Source: Rudaeicoccus suwonensis (GTDB lineage Bacteria > Actinomycetota > Actinomycetes > Actinomycetales > Dermatophilaceae). From it: a stretch of 64,000 bases of DNA. Positions 9,827 through 18,535 of the stretch are shown in pieces. How positions within the stretch are numbered: the stretch's first letter is position 1; each line of letters opens with the position of its first letter. The position numbers and the translations under genes are program-made. The notes beneath the pieces were generated by a model that searched no databases, was not told the DNA's origin, and saw only the letters and a program-made list of their open reading frames with translations. The stretch is taken from the NCBI RefSeq assembly GCF_007829035.1, contig NZ_VIVQ01000001.1:1550001-1614000 (forward strand), read 5' to 3'.

Positions 9827-10678
9827 ATGGTCGATGCGGTGTGTGAGATCTGTGCCGGCCGACTGCGCGACCGGCATGTCCGCGGTGGCGCGACTTTGCA
9901 GGAGTGCTCCGGGTGCGGCCACCTGCTGCGGTCACTCGCCTGCGCCCCCGCCGGCCACCGTGATCATGCCTACGGCGGCGAACCGACGCTGGACCGGTGG
10001 CGGCTGGCGCTGACCTACCGGTTGTTGCGGCGGCACAGTTCGCCTGCATCGGTCTTCGAGGTGGGTTTCGGCACGGGCGCTCTGCTGCGGCGATTCCTCG
10101 ATGACGGCGCCTCGGTCGCCGGGGCGGACCCCGACCAGTTGGGGCTGTCGGTCGACCCGCGCGTGCGTGCAGTGGGCGACCTGCACGCCTGTGCCGTTGA
10201 AGACGTCGCCGATCAAGCGGTCTCCGCCGACCTGGTCTACGGCATCCATGTCCTCGAGCACGTGCGCGACCCCACGCGCACGTTGCAGTTCGCCGCGCGC
10301 CTGCTGCGACCGGGCGGCAGCGTGCAATTCCTCACGCCGGCAGGGGACAGCGACGGCTTGCGGCTGTATGGCGCCGCCTGGTGGATGCTCGAGGACCCGA
10401 CCCATGTGCGCTTCTTCACCGCCCGGAGTCTGACTCTCGCGGCAGAGGCCGCCGGGCTGGTCGACATACGGGTCGAACGCCCGGCACTCGACAGCACCTC
10501 CACCGACGCGGCCAGCCTGGTGCGACTGGTGCGCCCCGCGCAACGGCCCGGTGGCGTGCTGTCCTCGGCGCCCGCGGTGGTGAGCAGTATGGCGACCACA
10601 CCGCTCGTCCTCGCCGCACGCGCTGTGGCGCCACGCCTTCGCCCCACACTGCACCTGATCGCACGGAGGCCGCACTGA
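9827..10678 (+). CDS. SAM-dependent methyltransferase with N-terminal zinc ribbon
   Basis: 283 residues. Cys6, Cys9, Cys27 and Cys30 form a CxxC-x17-CxxC knuckle likely to bind zinc. A class I methyltransferase fold follows: VFEVGFGTGALLRRF is the SAM-binding glycine loop, GADPD the acidic end of strand 2, and YGIHVLEHVRDP motif IV/V. Such enzymes often modify sugars or lipids in glycan clusters. A -10-like TAGACT lies at 9785-9790 and GGAGGT at 9808-9813, rather far (13 nt) from the ATG. The stop overlaps the next start (TGATG). Confidence 0.8.
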   Translation: MVDAVCEICAGRLRDRHVRGGATLQECSGCGHLLRSLACAPAGHRDHAYGGEPTLDRWRLALTYRLLRRHSSPASVFEVGFGTGALLRRFLDDGASVAGADPDQLGLSVDPRVRAVGDLHACAVEDVADQAVSADLVYGIHVLEHVRDPTRTLQFAARLLRPGGSVQFLTPAGDSDGLRLYGAAWWMLEDPTHVRFFTARSLTLAAEAAGLVDIRVERPALDSTSTDAASLVRLVRPAQRPGGVLSSAPAVVSSMATTPLVLAARAVAPRLRPTLHLIARRPH

Positions 10679-11385
10679 TGCAGCGTGGGATCGCCAGGTC
10701 GGTGCGGTTGTTCCGTGCGTTCCGCCTCGAACAGTCACGGCCGGAGGTCTTCTACGGAGCGCTCGCGGCGGACTCCATCGAACTGCTCGACGAGTGGACG
10801 ACCCTCGACAGCAAGGTGGTCGTCGACGTCGGAGCGGGGCCGGCGGAGTTCGCACACGCGTTCCGCGCTGCGGGAGCCCGGTATGTGCCGGTCGACTATG
10901 ACCCGTCGGTGTCGTCGGTCCGCGACGGTGGTCTGGTCGCGACGGCCGAGTCGTTGCCGTTCGCCGACTGCAGTGTCGACGTGGTCTTCAGCAGCAATCT
11001 GTGGGAGCACGTGCGCGACCCGGAGGCCGTCGCGGACGAGGCGGTGCGGGTCGCGCGGCCAGGCGGGCTCGTCTTTCTGTCGTACACCAACTGGCTGTCG
11101 CCGTGGGGTGGACACGAGACGTCGCCGTGGCACTGGCTGGGCGGCGAACGAGCCGCCCGCCGCTACGAGCGGATCAACGGTCACGCACCCAAGAACACCG
11201 TCGACAAGACGCTGTTCCGGGTGAGCGTCGCGCAGGGCCTGCGCTGGGCCCACGGGCAACCAGACGTCGAGTTGCTTGCGGCCCGACCGCGCTATCTCCC
11301 CGACGCCGCGCGGCACGTGCTGCGGGTCCCCGGTGTCCGCGAGATCGTCACCTGGAACCTGCTGCTCATCCTGCGGCGGCGATGA
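10678..11385 (+). CDS. class I SAM-dependent methyltransferase
   Basis: 235 residues. VVVDVGAGPAEFAHAF is the SAM glycine loop, VPVDYDP ends strand 2, AESLPFADCSVDVVFSSNLWEHVRDP is the methyltransferase type 11 core, and ARPGGLVFLSYTNW follows. The start ATG overlaps the stop of the preceding methyltransferase by one base, and its own stop overlaps the aftD start (ATGA at 11382-11385), so all three should be cotranscribed. This coupling argues for a role in the same glycan or its lipid carrier. The substrate is not readable. Confidence 0.82.
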   Translation: MQRGIARSVRLFRAFRLEQSRPEVFYGALAADSIELLDEWTTLDSKVVVDVGAGPAEFAHAFRAAGARYVPVDYDPSVSSVRDGGLVATAESLPFADCSVDVVFSSNLWEHVRDPEAVADEAVRVARPGGLVFLSYTNWLSPWGGHETSPWHWLGGERAARRYERINGHAPKNTVDKTLFRVSVAQGLRWAHGQPDVELLAARPRYLPDAARHVLRVPGVREIVTWNLLLILRRR

Positions 11386-14300
11386 GCACACGGCAGAAGG
11401 CGCCTGCCGTCGATCGGGTGCAGTGGTGGCTCGCCGTGGCTGCTGTCGTCGTGCTGCCCTGGCTGATCTCTCCTGGCCTCACGGAGCCGGACACCAAGAT
11501 CGACCTGACCGTGTCGCCGTGGCGCTACCTGGGCCGTGCGCTGGACGCTTGGAACAACCACGCCGGCCTGGGCGAACTGCAGAACCAGGCCTACGGCTAT
11601 CTCTTTCCGATGGGTCCGGTCTTCGGAATCTGCCACAGCCTCGGCATCGCGCCCTGGGCCGCTCAGCGGGTCTGGTGGACGCTGCTGCTGGTCGTGGCCT
11701 TCACCGGCAGCCACCGGTTGATCCGGCGGCTCGGCGTCGCCGACGGTGCGCCCGCGTTGATAGCCGCAGCCGCCTACGCACTGTCGCCTCGCGTGCTGAC
11801 CGTGCTGCCGGTCATCTCGATCGAGGCCTGGCCGTTGGCGCTCGCGCCCTGGCTGGTGGTCGCCGTCATACCGCTCGTCGACCGCAGGGCACCCCGTCCG
11901 GTCGTATGGCGCTCGCTGGCCCTCGCCGGCGTGCTCGCTGCGACGCTGGGCGGCGTCAACGCCACGGCATCAGGCATCGTGCTCGCGCTTCCGTTGTTGT
12001 TTCTGATCACCCATCGCGTCGGCCGCCGTCGCGTGCTGCCCTGGCTGGTCGCGGTCGTCGCCGGTGCCGCCTGGTGGCTGCTGCCGCTGCTGGTGCTCGG
12101 CAAGTACGCCTATCCGTTCCTCAACTACATCGAGACTGCGTCGATCACGACCGCGGTGACATCGGTGCCCAACGATCTGCGCGGCGCCTCCGACTGGATC
12201 GCCTACATCCTCGACAGCGCGAATCACCCCACCTGGCAAGGCGGTTGGGTGATCGCGCAGTCGGTGACCGCGATCATCGCGACGAGCGCCGTCGCAGCGC
12301 TCGGCGCCTGGGGGCTGCTGCGCTGGCGCGGTCATCTGGCCCGGTGGTGCATCGCGAGCGTCGTCGGCGCGACCGTGTTCATGGCGATCGGGCACGCCGG
12401 CATCGTGAGCGGGCCGTTCGCCGGACCTGCACGGGCGCTGCTGAACGGCGCGCTCGCACCGCTGCGCAATGTGCACAAGGCCGATCCGATGATCCGGCTG
12501 CCATTGATCATCGGCCTCGCCGGGTTGCTGCAGTACTTCGCCCGGTCGGCGAAAGTCCGGCACCGGTTTCTGCCAGCCGTCCTCGCCCTGTTGGTCGCGG
12601 TTGCCATGACGCCGATCTGGCAGGGACGCGTGGGGGCGCAGGGGGCTTACAACGGCATACCGAAGCAGTGGTCGCAGGTGGCCACGGCCGTCGATGCCGC
12701 CGCTCACGCCGACGGTGGTGCCACGATGCTGCTGCCGAACTCCCGCACAGCGACGTACACCTGGGGCAGTCCCACGGACGAGCCGCTGTCGGCGCTGGCG
12801 ACGTCACCGATCGTGACGCGAGAGGCCGCGCCGCTCGGCATACCGGCATCCACGCGCATCCTCGACGTCGCCGACGAACTCGCTGCATCGGGTGCGCCGC
12901 AACCGAGCCTCGCAGCGGGTCTGGTCCGGATGGGCATCACCCGCATCGTGCTGCGGCGCGATCTCGCCTCGGTCGTGCAGGCGGAGCCGTGGCAGTTGGT
13001 GCAGCGGACCCTCGCTGCCTCACCGGGTTTCCGCGCGGTGCAGACCTTCGGCAGCGGCACGTCCGCCCTCACCGTCTACGACGTGACCGCGCCGGGCGCA
13101 CCGACCGCGACGACCGACGACGTGACGGCATACAGCGGCAGCAGCCCGCTCACGGTGGCCGGCGGTCCCGAGGCGATCTTCGACCTGTATGCCGCAGGGC
13201 TGATCTCGGCGCAGCAGTGGCTGCAACTGGACAACTCCACGACCGGCAGCGCGGACATCGTGACCGACACGATGCGCTGGCGGGCCTACAACAACGGGGT
13301 GCCGACAGCGCTCGGTTACAGTCCGACCCTCCCGGCGGACGACACCGAGCCGGACCACATCGGCTCGCGCGACCTGCCACCTGCGACCGATGTGGCCGAG
13401 CAGCCGACTCGGCGGCTCATCGGCCTGTCCGCCTTGACCGCCTCCTCGTCGGGTGCCGACCCGTTCGCCAAGGCGTACGTCAGCCCGGCAGCCAGTGTGT
13501 ATGCCGCAGTCGACGCTGACCCGGCGACATCCTGGCTGACCGGCGACCACGAGCGCGTCGCCACCCTCACCGCGGACCTCGACCCGGTCGTGACGGTCAG
13601 GTCTGTGCGGCTGGTACTGGCCGGGCCGGCGCAGGGGGCCTCGCTGCCGTCGACGGTCGAGGTCACCGTCGGCGGAGTCCGCCGACAGATCGCGGTTGAC
13701 GGTCGACGCGATGTGACCGTTCAGTTGCCGAGCACACGAGCAGGCACGGTCCGCGTGCAGCTGACCGCGGCGGCCGGCAGTACCGACCCGGTGCTGGGTG
13801 TCACCGAACTGCAGATTCCCGGAGCCACTCTCGGGTCGGTCATCTCGCTGCCGCATCCGATCGATCCCGCACGGCAGGCCGTGTTGATCACTCGGGATCC
13901 GCTCGAACGGTCCGTCGATGCCCGGGCGGGTGAGGACGGTCCGGATCTGGTGCGTCAGGTCACCTTCGACAGCGCCGGGGTGTTGCCGGTGAAGGTGTGG
14001 GTGCGCCCGGTGCCGGGCGCGGCGCTGCAGACTCTGCTCGCACAGTCCGGCGGCATCGTGAGCCTGGGCTGCGGTCAGGCCGGCCGGGTGCGGGTCGGCG
14101 GCGCGACCGTCGACCTCCGCCTGACGGCGGCGCGCAGCGACGTGGTGGCCGGGGGCCTGCTGGCGGCGACGCCCTGCAGTGCCGGCCTCAGCGTGGCAGC
14201 GGGCTCGACCACTGTCACGGCCGCTGCGGCGCCTGCTGTCCAACCCGATCTGGTGCTGCTGGGTCATCCCACGGTGGCAACCGGATCCACCCGGGCTGTG

Positions 14301-14990
14301 CGGGTGCTCACCGACGATCCCGGTCACCGGGTCGTCGACGTCGCTGCCGGCCCAGCCGGGGTGATCGCGCTGGACGAGGGCTTCAATGCCGGATGGCAGG
14401 CCACCGATGCCTCGGGCCACCGCCTGCAACCGGTGGAGGTCGACGGCTGGCGCCAGGGGTTCCGGTTGTCCGGCACGAACGCGCAGCGGGTGACCGTCGA
14501 TTTCACGCCGACGACGCCGCAACGTCTCGGCTTGCTGATCGGAGCGGTGCTGGCTGTCCTGCTGCTGGCGGTGCTGTGTGCGTGCGCCGTTGTCTGCCGC
14601 CGGCGCGGGCTGACCGCGCGCGTCGAGCAGGTGCGGCTCGACGACAGACACACGGTCCTCGCGCCGCGGCGGATCATCGCCGCGGTGGTGAGTGTCGTCG
14701 TCGCGACGCTGGTGTGTGGTCTTGCGGGAATCGTGGTCGGGCTCCTGGTTGCGGCCGTGCCGAGGCGGTGGCTGCGGCATACCGCACTGGCCGGTCTCGT
14801 CCTGGCCGGAGTGGCACTGGCCTTCCTCGGCGTCGTCGACCAGCGGTCGGCCGGAGCCGTCGCCGGTCAGCTGCTCGGCACCGTCACGCTGTGTGCACTG
14901 GCACGCGGGGGCGTTGAGGCGAGCGATGCACCCGGCGCAGGATCGGCTGCTCCACCAGCACCGCCGACGCCCAGGCGATCAGCACACTGA
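11382..14990 (+). CDS. aftD: alpha-(1->3)-arabinofuranosyltransferase AftD (DUF3367 family)
   Basis: 1202 residues. The N-terminal GT-C domain (helices through about residue 430) contains the family's DTKIDLTVSPWRYLGRAL stretch and AYGYLFPMGP, followed by AYALSPRVLTVLP, close to what I recall of mycobacterial AftD. Asp/Lys in the first loop is where the catalytic acid is expected. A carbohydrate-binding discoidin-like module is marked by DADPATSW near residue 711. Four C-terminal helices begin near residue 1049. In mycobacteria the enzyme adds alpha-1,3-linked arabinofuranose from decaprenyl-phosphoryl-arabinose outside the membrane. Start chosen at the ATGA overlap. The last 107 nt overlap the 3' end of the opposing acyltransferase gene. 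Confidence 0.85.
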   Translation: MSTRQKAPAVDRVQWWLAVAAVVVLPWLISPGLTEPDTKIDLTVSPWRYLGRALDAWNNHAGLGELQNQAYGYLFPMGPVFGICHSLGIAPWAAQRVWWTLLLVVAFTGSHRLIRRLGVADGAPALIAAAAYALSPRVLTVLPVISIEAWPLALAPWLVVAVIPLVDRRAPRPVVWRSLALAGVLAATLGGVNATASGIVLALPLLFLITHRVGRRRVLPWLVAVVAGAAWWLLPLLVLGKYAYPFLNYIETASITTAVTSVPNDLRGASDWIAYILDSANHPTWQGGWVIAQSVTAIIATSAVAALGAWGLLRWRGHLARWCIASVVGATVFMAIGHAGIVSGPFAGPARALLNGALAPLRNVHKADPMIRLPLIIGLAGLLQYFARSAKVRHRFLPAVLALLVAVAMTPIWQGRVGAQGAYNGIPKQWSQVATAVDAAAHADGGATMLLPNSRTATYTWGSPTDEPLSALATSPIVTREAAPLGIPASTRILDVADELAASGAPQPSLAAGLVRMGITRIVLRRDLASVVQAEPWQLVQRTLAASPGFRAVQTFGSGTSALTVYDVTAPGAPTATTDDVTAYSGSSPLTVAGGPEAIFDLYAAGLISAQQWLQLDNSTTGSADIVTDTMRWRAYNNGVPTALGYSPTLPADDTEPDHIGSRDLPPATDVAEQPTRRLIGLSALTASSSGADPFAKAYVSPAASVYAAVDADPATSWLTGDHERVATLTADLDPVVTVRSVRLVLAGPAQGASLPSTVEVTVGGVRRQIAVDGRRDVTVQLPSTRAGTVRVQLTAAAGSTDPVLGVTELQIPGATLGSVISLPHPIDPARQAVLITRDPLERSVDARAGEDGPDLVRQVTFDSAGVLPVKVWVRPVPGAALQTLLAQSGGIVSLGCGQAGRVRVGGATVDLRLTAARSDVVAGGLLAATPCSAGLSVAAGSTTVTAAAAPAVQPDLVLLGHPTVATGSTRAVRVLTDDPGHRVVDVAAGPAGVIALDEGFNAGWQATDASGHRLQPVEVDGWRQGFRLSGTNAQRVTVDFTPTTPQRLGLLIGAVLAVLLLAVLCACAVVCRRRGLTARVEQVRLDDRHTVLAPRRIIAAVVSVVVATLVCGLAGIVVGLLVAAVPRRWLRHTALAGLVLAGVALAFLGVVDQRSAGAVAGQLLGTVTLCALARGGVEASDAPGAGSAAPPAPPTPRRSAH

Positions 14991-16023
14991 AGACCCCGAC
15001 CGCGAACAACACCCGGGTGAACGATCCGGTGAAGATCGACCAGCCCGTGAGCAGGTAGATCAGCTGCAGGAGCAGCACGTGCCACAGGAAGACGCCGTAG
15101 GAGATGTCGCCGACGAACCGCGTCGCACCCGCCCGTGCGACGGCGGCCCATCGTTGGTCGGAGGGTCCGCGCACCGCAGCCAGCAGCAGAGCTCCGGCGA
15201 GTATGGCGTACAGCGTCTCCTTGGTGACTGCTTCGGCGACGGTCGGCAGTTGCAGCTGCCGCGGTCCGGCGAGCGAACTGGAGGCGACCAGGAAGACCAC
15301 CGCTCCCACGGCGATCCAGGTGCCGACACCGACCGCGGCGAACCGGTCGAGGTCATGGTTGGCCGCTGCGACCGAGATCGCGGCACCCACCGCGAACCAC
15401 GCCGCATGGCCGAGGACACAGGTGGCGAGCACGCCCGCGTGTCCGTGGGGCTGCGACAGCGACCAGGCAGCACAGCCTCCCTGGATCGCGATGCCGACCA
15501 CGGCCACTGCGGCGAGGATGCCGTAACACAGACGCGAGTTGTGACGCCGCAACCGGCCGAGCGCCACACCGATCGCGGGAACGAGCAGATAGAAGGTGCC
15601 CTCCGTCGTCAGGCTCCAGGTCTGGGAGAACGCCTGATACGACTGCCCGGTGTACCCCTGCACCAGGAAGATGTGAGCCAGCACGGTGCCCGGTGAGCCC
15701 GGCCCACCTGAGGCGCTCCAGGTGACTGCCACGAGCAGCACGGCGACCAGTGCGATCCAGTAGGCGGGCAGGATCCGTGCCGCCCGCCGGATCGCATACG
15801 TGCGTACCGACGGCTGGGGCCTCGTGGCGCCAGCGAGCAGCCAGGGTTGCAGCAGCAAGAAGGCGCTGATGGCGAAGAAGATCGCCACGCCGCTGTCTCC
15901 CCGGGCGAGCAGCCCGCCGGAGACGTCCATCGTCGACGCGCCGGTCCAGAACGCCACGTGCGCGAGCAACACCAGCGACGCGGCCACCCCGCGCAGGCCG
16001 TCGATGAGGCGGTACCGCGGCAT
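14884..16023 (-). CDS. acyltransferase family 3 (OafA/YrhL type)
   Basis: 379 residues with about ten membrane helices. The N-terminal RYRLIDGLRGVAASLVLLAH gives the family's catalytic R-x10-H pattern; FFAISAFLLLQPW and RRAARILPAYW follow as usual. These integral membrane enzymes O-acylate extracytoplasmic sugars. It ends with a basic tail (VEQPILRRVHRS) and has no fused SGNH domain. It converges on aftD with a 107-nt overlap. Its location inside the glycan locus suggests it acetylates or succinylates the polymer built there; succinylation of arabinan is known in mycobacteria but is not shown here. Confidence 0.86.
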   Translation of the reverse strand: MPRYRLIDGLRGVAASLVLLAHVAFWTGASTMDVSGGLLARGDSGVAIFFAISAFLLLQPWLLAGATRPQPSVRTYAIRRAARILPAYWIALVAVLLVAVTWSASGGPGSPGTVLAHIFLVQGYTGQSYQAFSQTWSLTTEGTFYLLVPAIGVALGRLRRHNSRLCYGILAAVAVVGIAIQGGCAAWSLSQPHGHAGVLATCVLGHAAWFAVGAAISVAAANHDLDRFAAVGVGTWIAVGAVVFLVASSSLAGPRQLQLPTVAEAVTKETLYAILAGALLLAAVRGPSDQRWAAVARAGATRFVGDISYGVFLWHVLLLQLIYLLTGWSIFTGSFTRVLFAVGVFSVLIAWASAVLVEQPILRRVHRSPQRPRVPVHTA

Positions 16024-16099
16024 GTGTCCACCCTCTCAGGCCGGATTTCCGAGCCTCTTGGAAGCGCGGCCGTCGCTCTCGTCAGTGACTACTCTGCAG

Positions 16100-16105
16100 T
16101 AGGTT
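16100..16105 (+). promoter_or_regulatory. -10 box of the heptose operon
   Basis: TAGGTT lies 59 bp before the hddA ATG in the divergent 141-bp gap between the acyltransferase and hddA. A convincing -35 is not visible. Confidence 0.3.
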
Positions 16106-16164
16106 AGTGTGTCGCCCGCCACAGCCGGTGGCATCGATGTCTCACCGCGGAGGCCACCCACATC

Positions 16165-17247
16165 ATGACCGTCCCGGACACGCAGGTCGCGGACTCCACG
16201 ACCCTGGACCCGACCCGGCCGGTCCTGCGCGCGCGCGCTCCGCTGCGGATCTCCTTCGCCGGTGGCGGCACCGATGTCGCGCCCTTTCCGCAGCGCGAAG
16301 GTGGCGCCGTGCTGTCGGCGACAATCTCCAGTTTCGCGTTCTCCACCTTGCGGCCACGATCCGACGGCAAGGTCACCGTGCAGTCGCTGGACTACAACAC
16401 CGCGATCGGCTTCGGCATCGACGACCCGGTCGAGTTCGACGGCCAGCTCGATCTGCCGAAGGCCGCGATCCGGCGGATCCGCGACATCGACGGGGCCCGG
16501 CCGTCCGGCGGATTCGACCTGTTCCTGCACACCCAGGCGCCTCCTGGTTCCGGCCTCGGCTCGTCCAGTGCCGTCATGGTGTCGGTCATCGGTCTGGTCG
16601 CCCAGCACTGCGGGCTCGACCTCACGCCGTACGACGTGGCCGAACTTGCCTATCGCCTGGAACGTGAGGACCTGAGCATCCCTGGTGGTTCGCAGGATCA
16701 GTACGCCGCGGCCTTCGGCGGCTTCAACTACATCGAGTTCCAGCCGAACGAGGTCATCGTCAATCCGCTGCGGGTCCGCGATGACACGGTGCACGAGCTT
16801 GAGCACAACATGCTGCTGGCATTCACCGGCAACACCCGCGTCAGCGACCACATCATCGAGGATCAGCGCACGCGTTACGAGGACGGCGTGTCCGAGGCGC
16901 TGGAGGGCTTGCGGGCACAGAAAGAGCTCGCGGTCCGGATGAAGGTCGCCCTGGTGCGCGGCGAGGTCGACAGGTTCGGCGAACTGCTGGGTCAGGCGTG
17001 GGCGCAGAAACGCAAGATGTCGGCCAAGATCAGCACTCCGCTCATCGACACCGCTGTCACGACGGCGCTTCGCTGTGGGGCTCTCGGCGGCAAGGTGACC
17101 GGCGCCGGCGGCGGCGGCCACCTGGTCTTCGTGTGCGAGTTCGAACGCCGACACATCGTGGCGCAGGAGTTGCTCAAGCTCGGCCTCACGTTGTCCGAGA
17201 TCACCTTCAGTCAGCAAGGTGTGACCACGTGGCGGGGGCAGAGCTGA
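16165..17247 (+). CDS. hddA: D-glycero-alpha-D-manno-heptose 7-phosphate kinase (GHMP family)
   Basis: 360 residues. RAPLRISFAGGGTDVAPF (about 24-41) is the GHMP N-terminal substrate motif of heptose kinases; PPGSGLGSSSAVMVSVIG (about 131-148) is the phosphate-binding loop; GGKVTGAGGGGHLVFVC (about 311-327) is the C-terminal GHMP motif. It phosphorylates sedoheptulose-derived heptose 7-phosphate at C1, giving the 1,7-bisphosphate of the GDP-heptose branch. The stop overlaps the gmhA start by one base and gmhB follows, so the three steps are encoded as one operon. The nucleotidyltransferase (HddC) is not in this window. Confidence 0.87.
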   Translation: MTVPDTQVADSTTLDPTRPVLRARAPLRISFAGGGTDVAPFPQREGGAVLSATISSFAFSTLRPRSDGKVTVQSLDYNTAIGFGIDDPVEFDGQLDLPKAAIRRIRDIDGARPSGGFDLFLHTQAPPGSGLGSSSAVMVSVIGLVAQHCGLDLTPYDVAELAYRLEREDLSIPGGSQDQYAAAFGGFNYIEFQPNEVIVNPLRVRDDTVHELEHNMLLAFTGNTRVSDHIIEDQRTRYEDGVSEALEGLRAQKELAVRMKVALVRGEVDRFGELLGQAWAQKRKMSAKISTPLIDTAVTTALRCGALGGKVTGAGGGGHLVFVCEFERRHIVAQELLKLGLTLSEITFSQQGVTTWRGQS

Positions 17248-17870
17248 TGTCGCACGAGCACGCGCTGCACACCGTCGGGCCGCACCAGCGCGCGTCGGCC
17301 GTCGCGGGGCAGCACCGCAACGGTCTGGCAGCCTGGGCCCGCCTGTCGCAGAATCTGGCCGAGCCCGACCTCACGGCACGGGTCGATGCAGCAGGCGAGG
17401 CACTGCTCTCGGCGCTGGTCGCCGGAGGCACCCTGCTGGTGGCCGGCAACGGCGGCAGCGCGGCGATCGCCAGTCACGTCGCCGCCGAGTTCATCGGCAA
17501 GTGCATCCACGACCGCGACCCGCTGCCGGCGATCAACCTGTCGGAGTCGCTCAGCTCGGTGACTGCCGTCGGCAACGATTACGGCTTCGAGGAGGTCTTC
17601 GCACGCGGTGTTGCAGCGCATGGCCGCCCCGGCGACGTGCTCCTCGCGATGTCGACGAGCGGCACCAGCCCGAACATCCTGCGCGCCTTGTCCTGCGCGC
17701 GAGAGCGTGGCCTGCTGACGATCGCGCTGTCAGGTGGCTCCGGCGGAGCGCTGCCCGGCGCGGCCGACCACGTGCTGCTCGCCCCCTCGCAGGAGACACC
17801 TCGGATCCAGGAAGTGCACATGTTCTGGGCACACACCTGGTGCGAGGCAGTCGACGTCGTATGCCGGTGA
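17247..17870 (+). CDS. gmhA: sedoheptulose 7-phosphate isomerase (SIS domain)
   Basis: 207 residues. LLVAGNGGSAAIASHVAAEFIGKC and LLAMSTSGTSPNILRAL are the two SIS sugar-phosphate loops, and ETPRIQEVHMFWAHTWCEAVD is the C-terminal GmhA signature with catalytic Glu and His. It converts sedoheptulose 7-phosphate to D-glycero-D-manno-heptose 7-phosphate, the substrate of the preceding kinase. The start ATG overlaps the hddA stop (TGATG at 17245-17249), and the coding region overlaps gmhB by 10 nt. Confidence 0.87.
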   Translation: MSHEHALHTVGPHQRASAVAGQHRNGLAAWARLSQNLAEPDLTARVDAAGEALLSALVAGGTLLVAGNGGSAAIASHVAAEFIGKCIHDRDPLPAINLSESLSSVTAVGNDYGFEEVFARGVAAHGRPGDVLLAMSTSGTSPNILRALSCARERGLLTIALSGGSGGALPGAADHVLLAPSQETPRIQEVHMFWAHTWCEAVDVVCR

Positions 17871-18418
17871 CGCTCTCCGACGCGGAGTTGCTCGGCGAGG
17901 CGACCGGCCCCATAGCGGCAGGCACCCCGACAGCGGCATACGACATCGTCTTCCTCGATCGGGACGGCACCCTCAACGTCCATCGACCGGGGTATGTCGC
18001 AGACCCGGCCCGGTTGGTACTTCTGCCGGGCGCGGCGCGCGCCGTCGCACGGCTGAATGCAGCAGGCTGCCGAGTCGTCCTGGTCACCAACCAGCGGGGG
18101 ATCGCGACCGGCCGGCTCACCCGTGCCGGGCTCCTTCTGGTGCATCGCACTCTGGTCGCCCAGTTGGCTGCGCAGGGGGCGCACCTGGACGCGCTCCAGG
18201 TGTGCCCGCACGACGTCGGCACCTGCACCTGCCGCAAGCCCGCGCCCGGGTTGTTCGAGACTGCGCTGCGCCGAGCGACCTGGGCGTCACCCGCGCGCTG
18301 CGCGATGGTGGGGGACCAGCCCAGTGACATTCTTCCGGCGGCCGAACTCGGGATGACCACGGTGCTGCTCGGAGAGGGAACGGCATCCCTGGCGGCAGCC
18401 GTGCAGCGACTTCTGTGA
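17861..18418 (+). CDS. gmhB: D-glycero-D-manno-heptose 1,7-bisphosphate 7-phosphatase (HAD family)
   Basis: 185 residues. HAD motif I is FLDRDGTLNV (two Asp), motif II VVLVTNQRGIA, and motif IV CAMVGDQPSDILPA. Between them is the GmhB zinc-binding loop, CPHDVGTCTCRKPAPG, with the Cys/His ligands present. It removes the 7-phosphate from the bisphosphate made by HddA. The start is ATG 17861, inside the gmhA 3' end. Together with hddA and gmhA this makes heptose 1-phosphate; from memory the same trio is adjacent in M. tuberculosis (Rv0113-Rv0115). Confidence 0.85.
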   Translation: MPVTLSDAELLGEATGPIAAGTPTAAYDIVFLDRDGTLNVHRPGYVADPARLVLLPGAARAVARLNAAGCRVVLVTNQRGIATGRLTRAGLLLVHRTLVAQLAAQGAHLDALQVCPHDVGTCTCRKPAPGLFETALRRATWASPARCAMVGDQPSDILPAAELGMTTVLLGEGTASLAAAVQRLL

Positions 18419-18535
18419 CGCTGCCCGGTCAGGTCCGGACGGCGACACACCCCCGCACGCATCGATGTGACACAAATCGCACCATTACTGCTACTGTCCG
18501 GTAGCAGTCCATCGAACGTCCCCGGAGGTATGCCC

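Noticed and set aside
11001-11381. An upstream extension of aftD (127 codons)
   Set aside because: It overlaps the methyltransferase in another frame, and its translation is Arg/Gly/Ala-rich without family features; the ATGA overlap at 11382 is the natural start.
16165-17247. Galactokinase or mevalonate kinase identity for the GHMP protein
   Set aside because: The N-terminal AGGGTD motif and the adjacent gmhA and gmhB genes fit a heptose kinase; galactokinase's substrate signature is absent.
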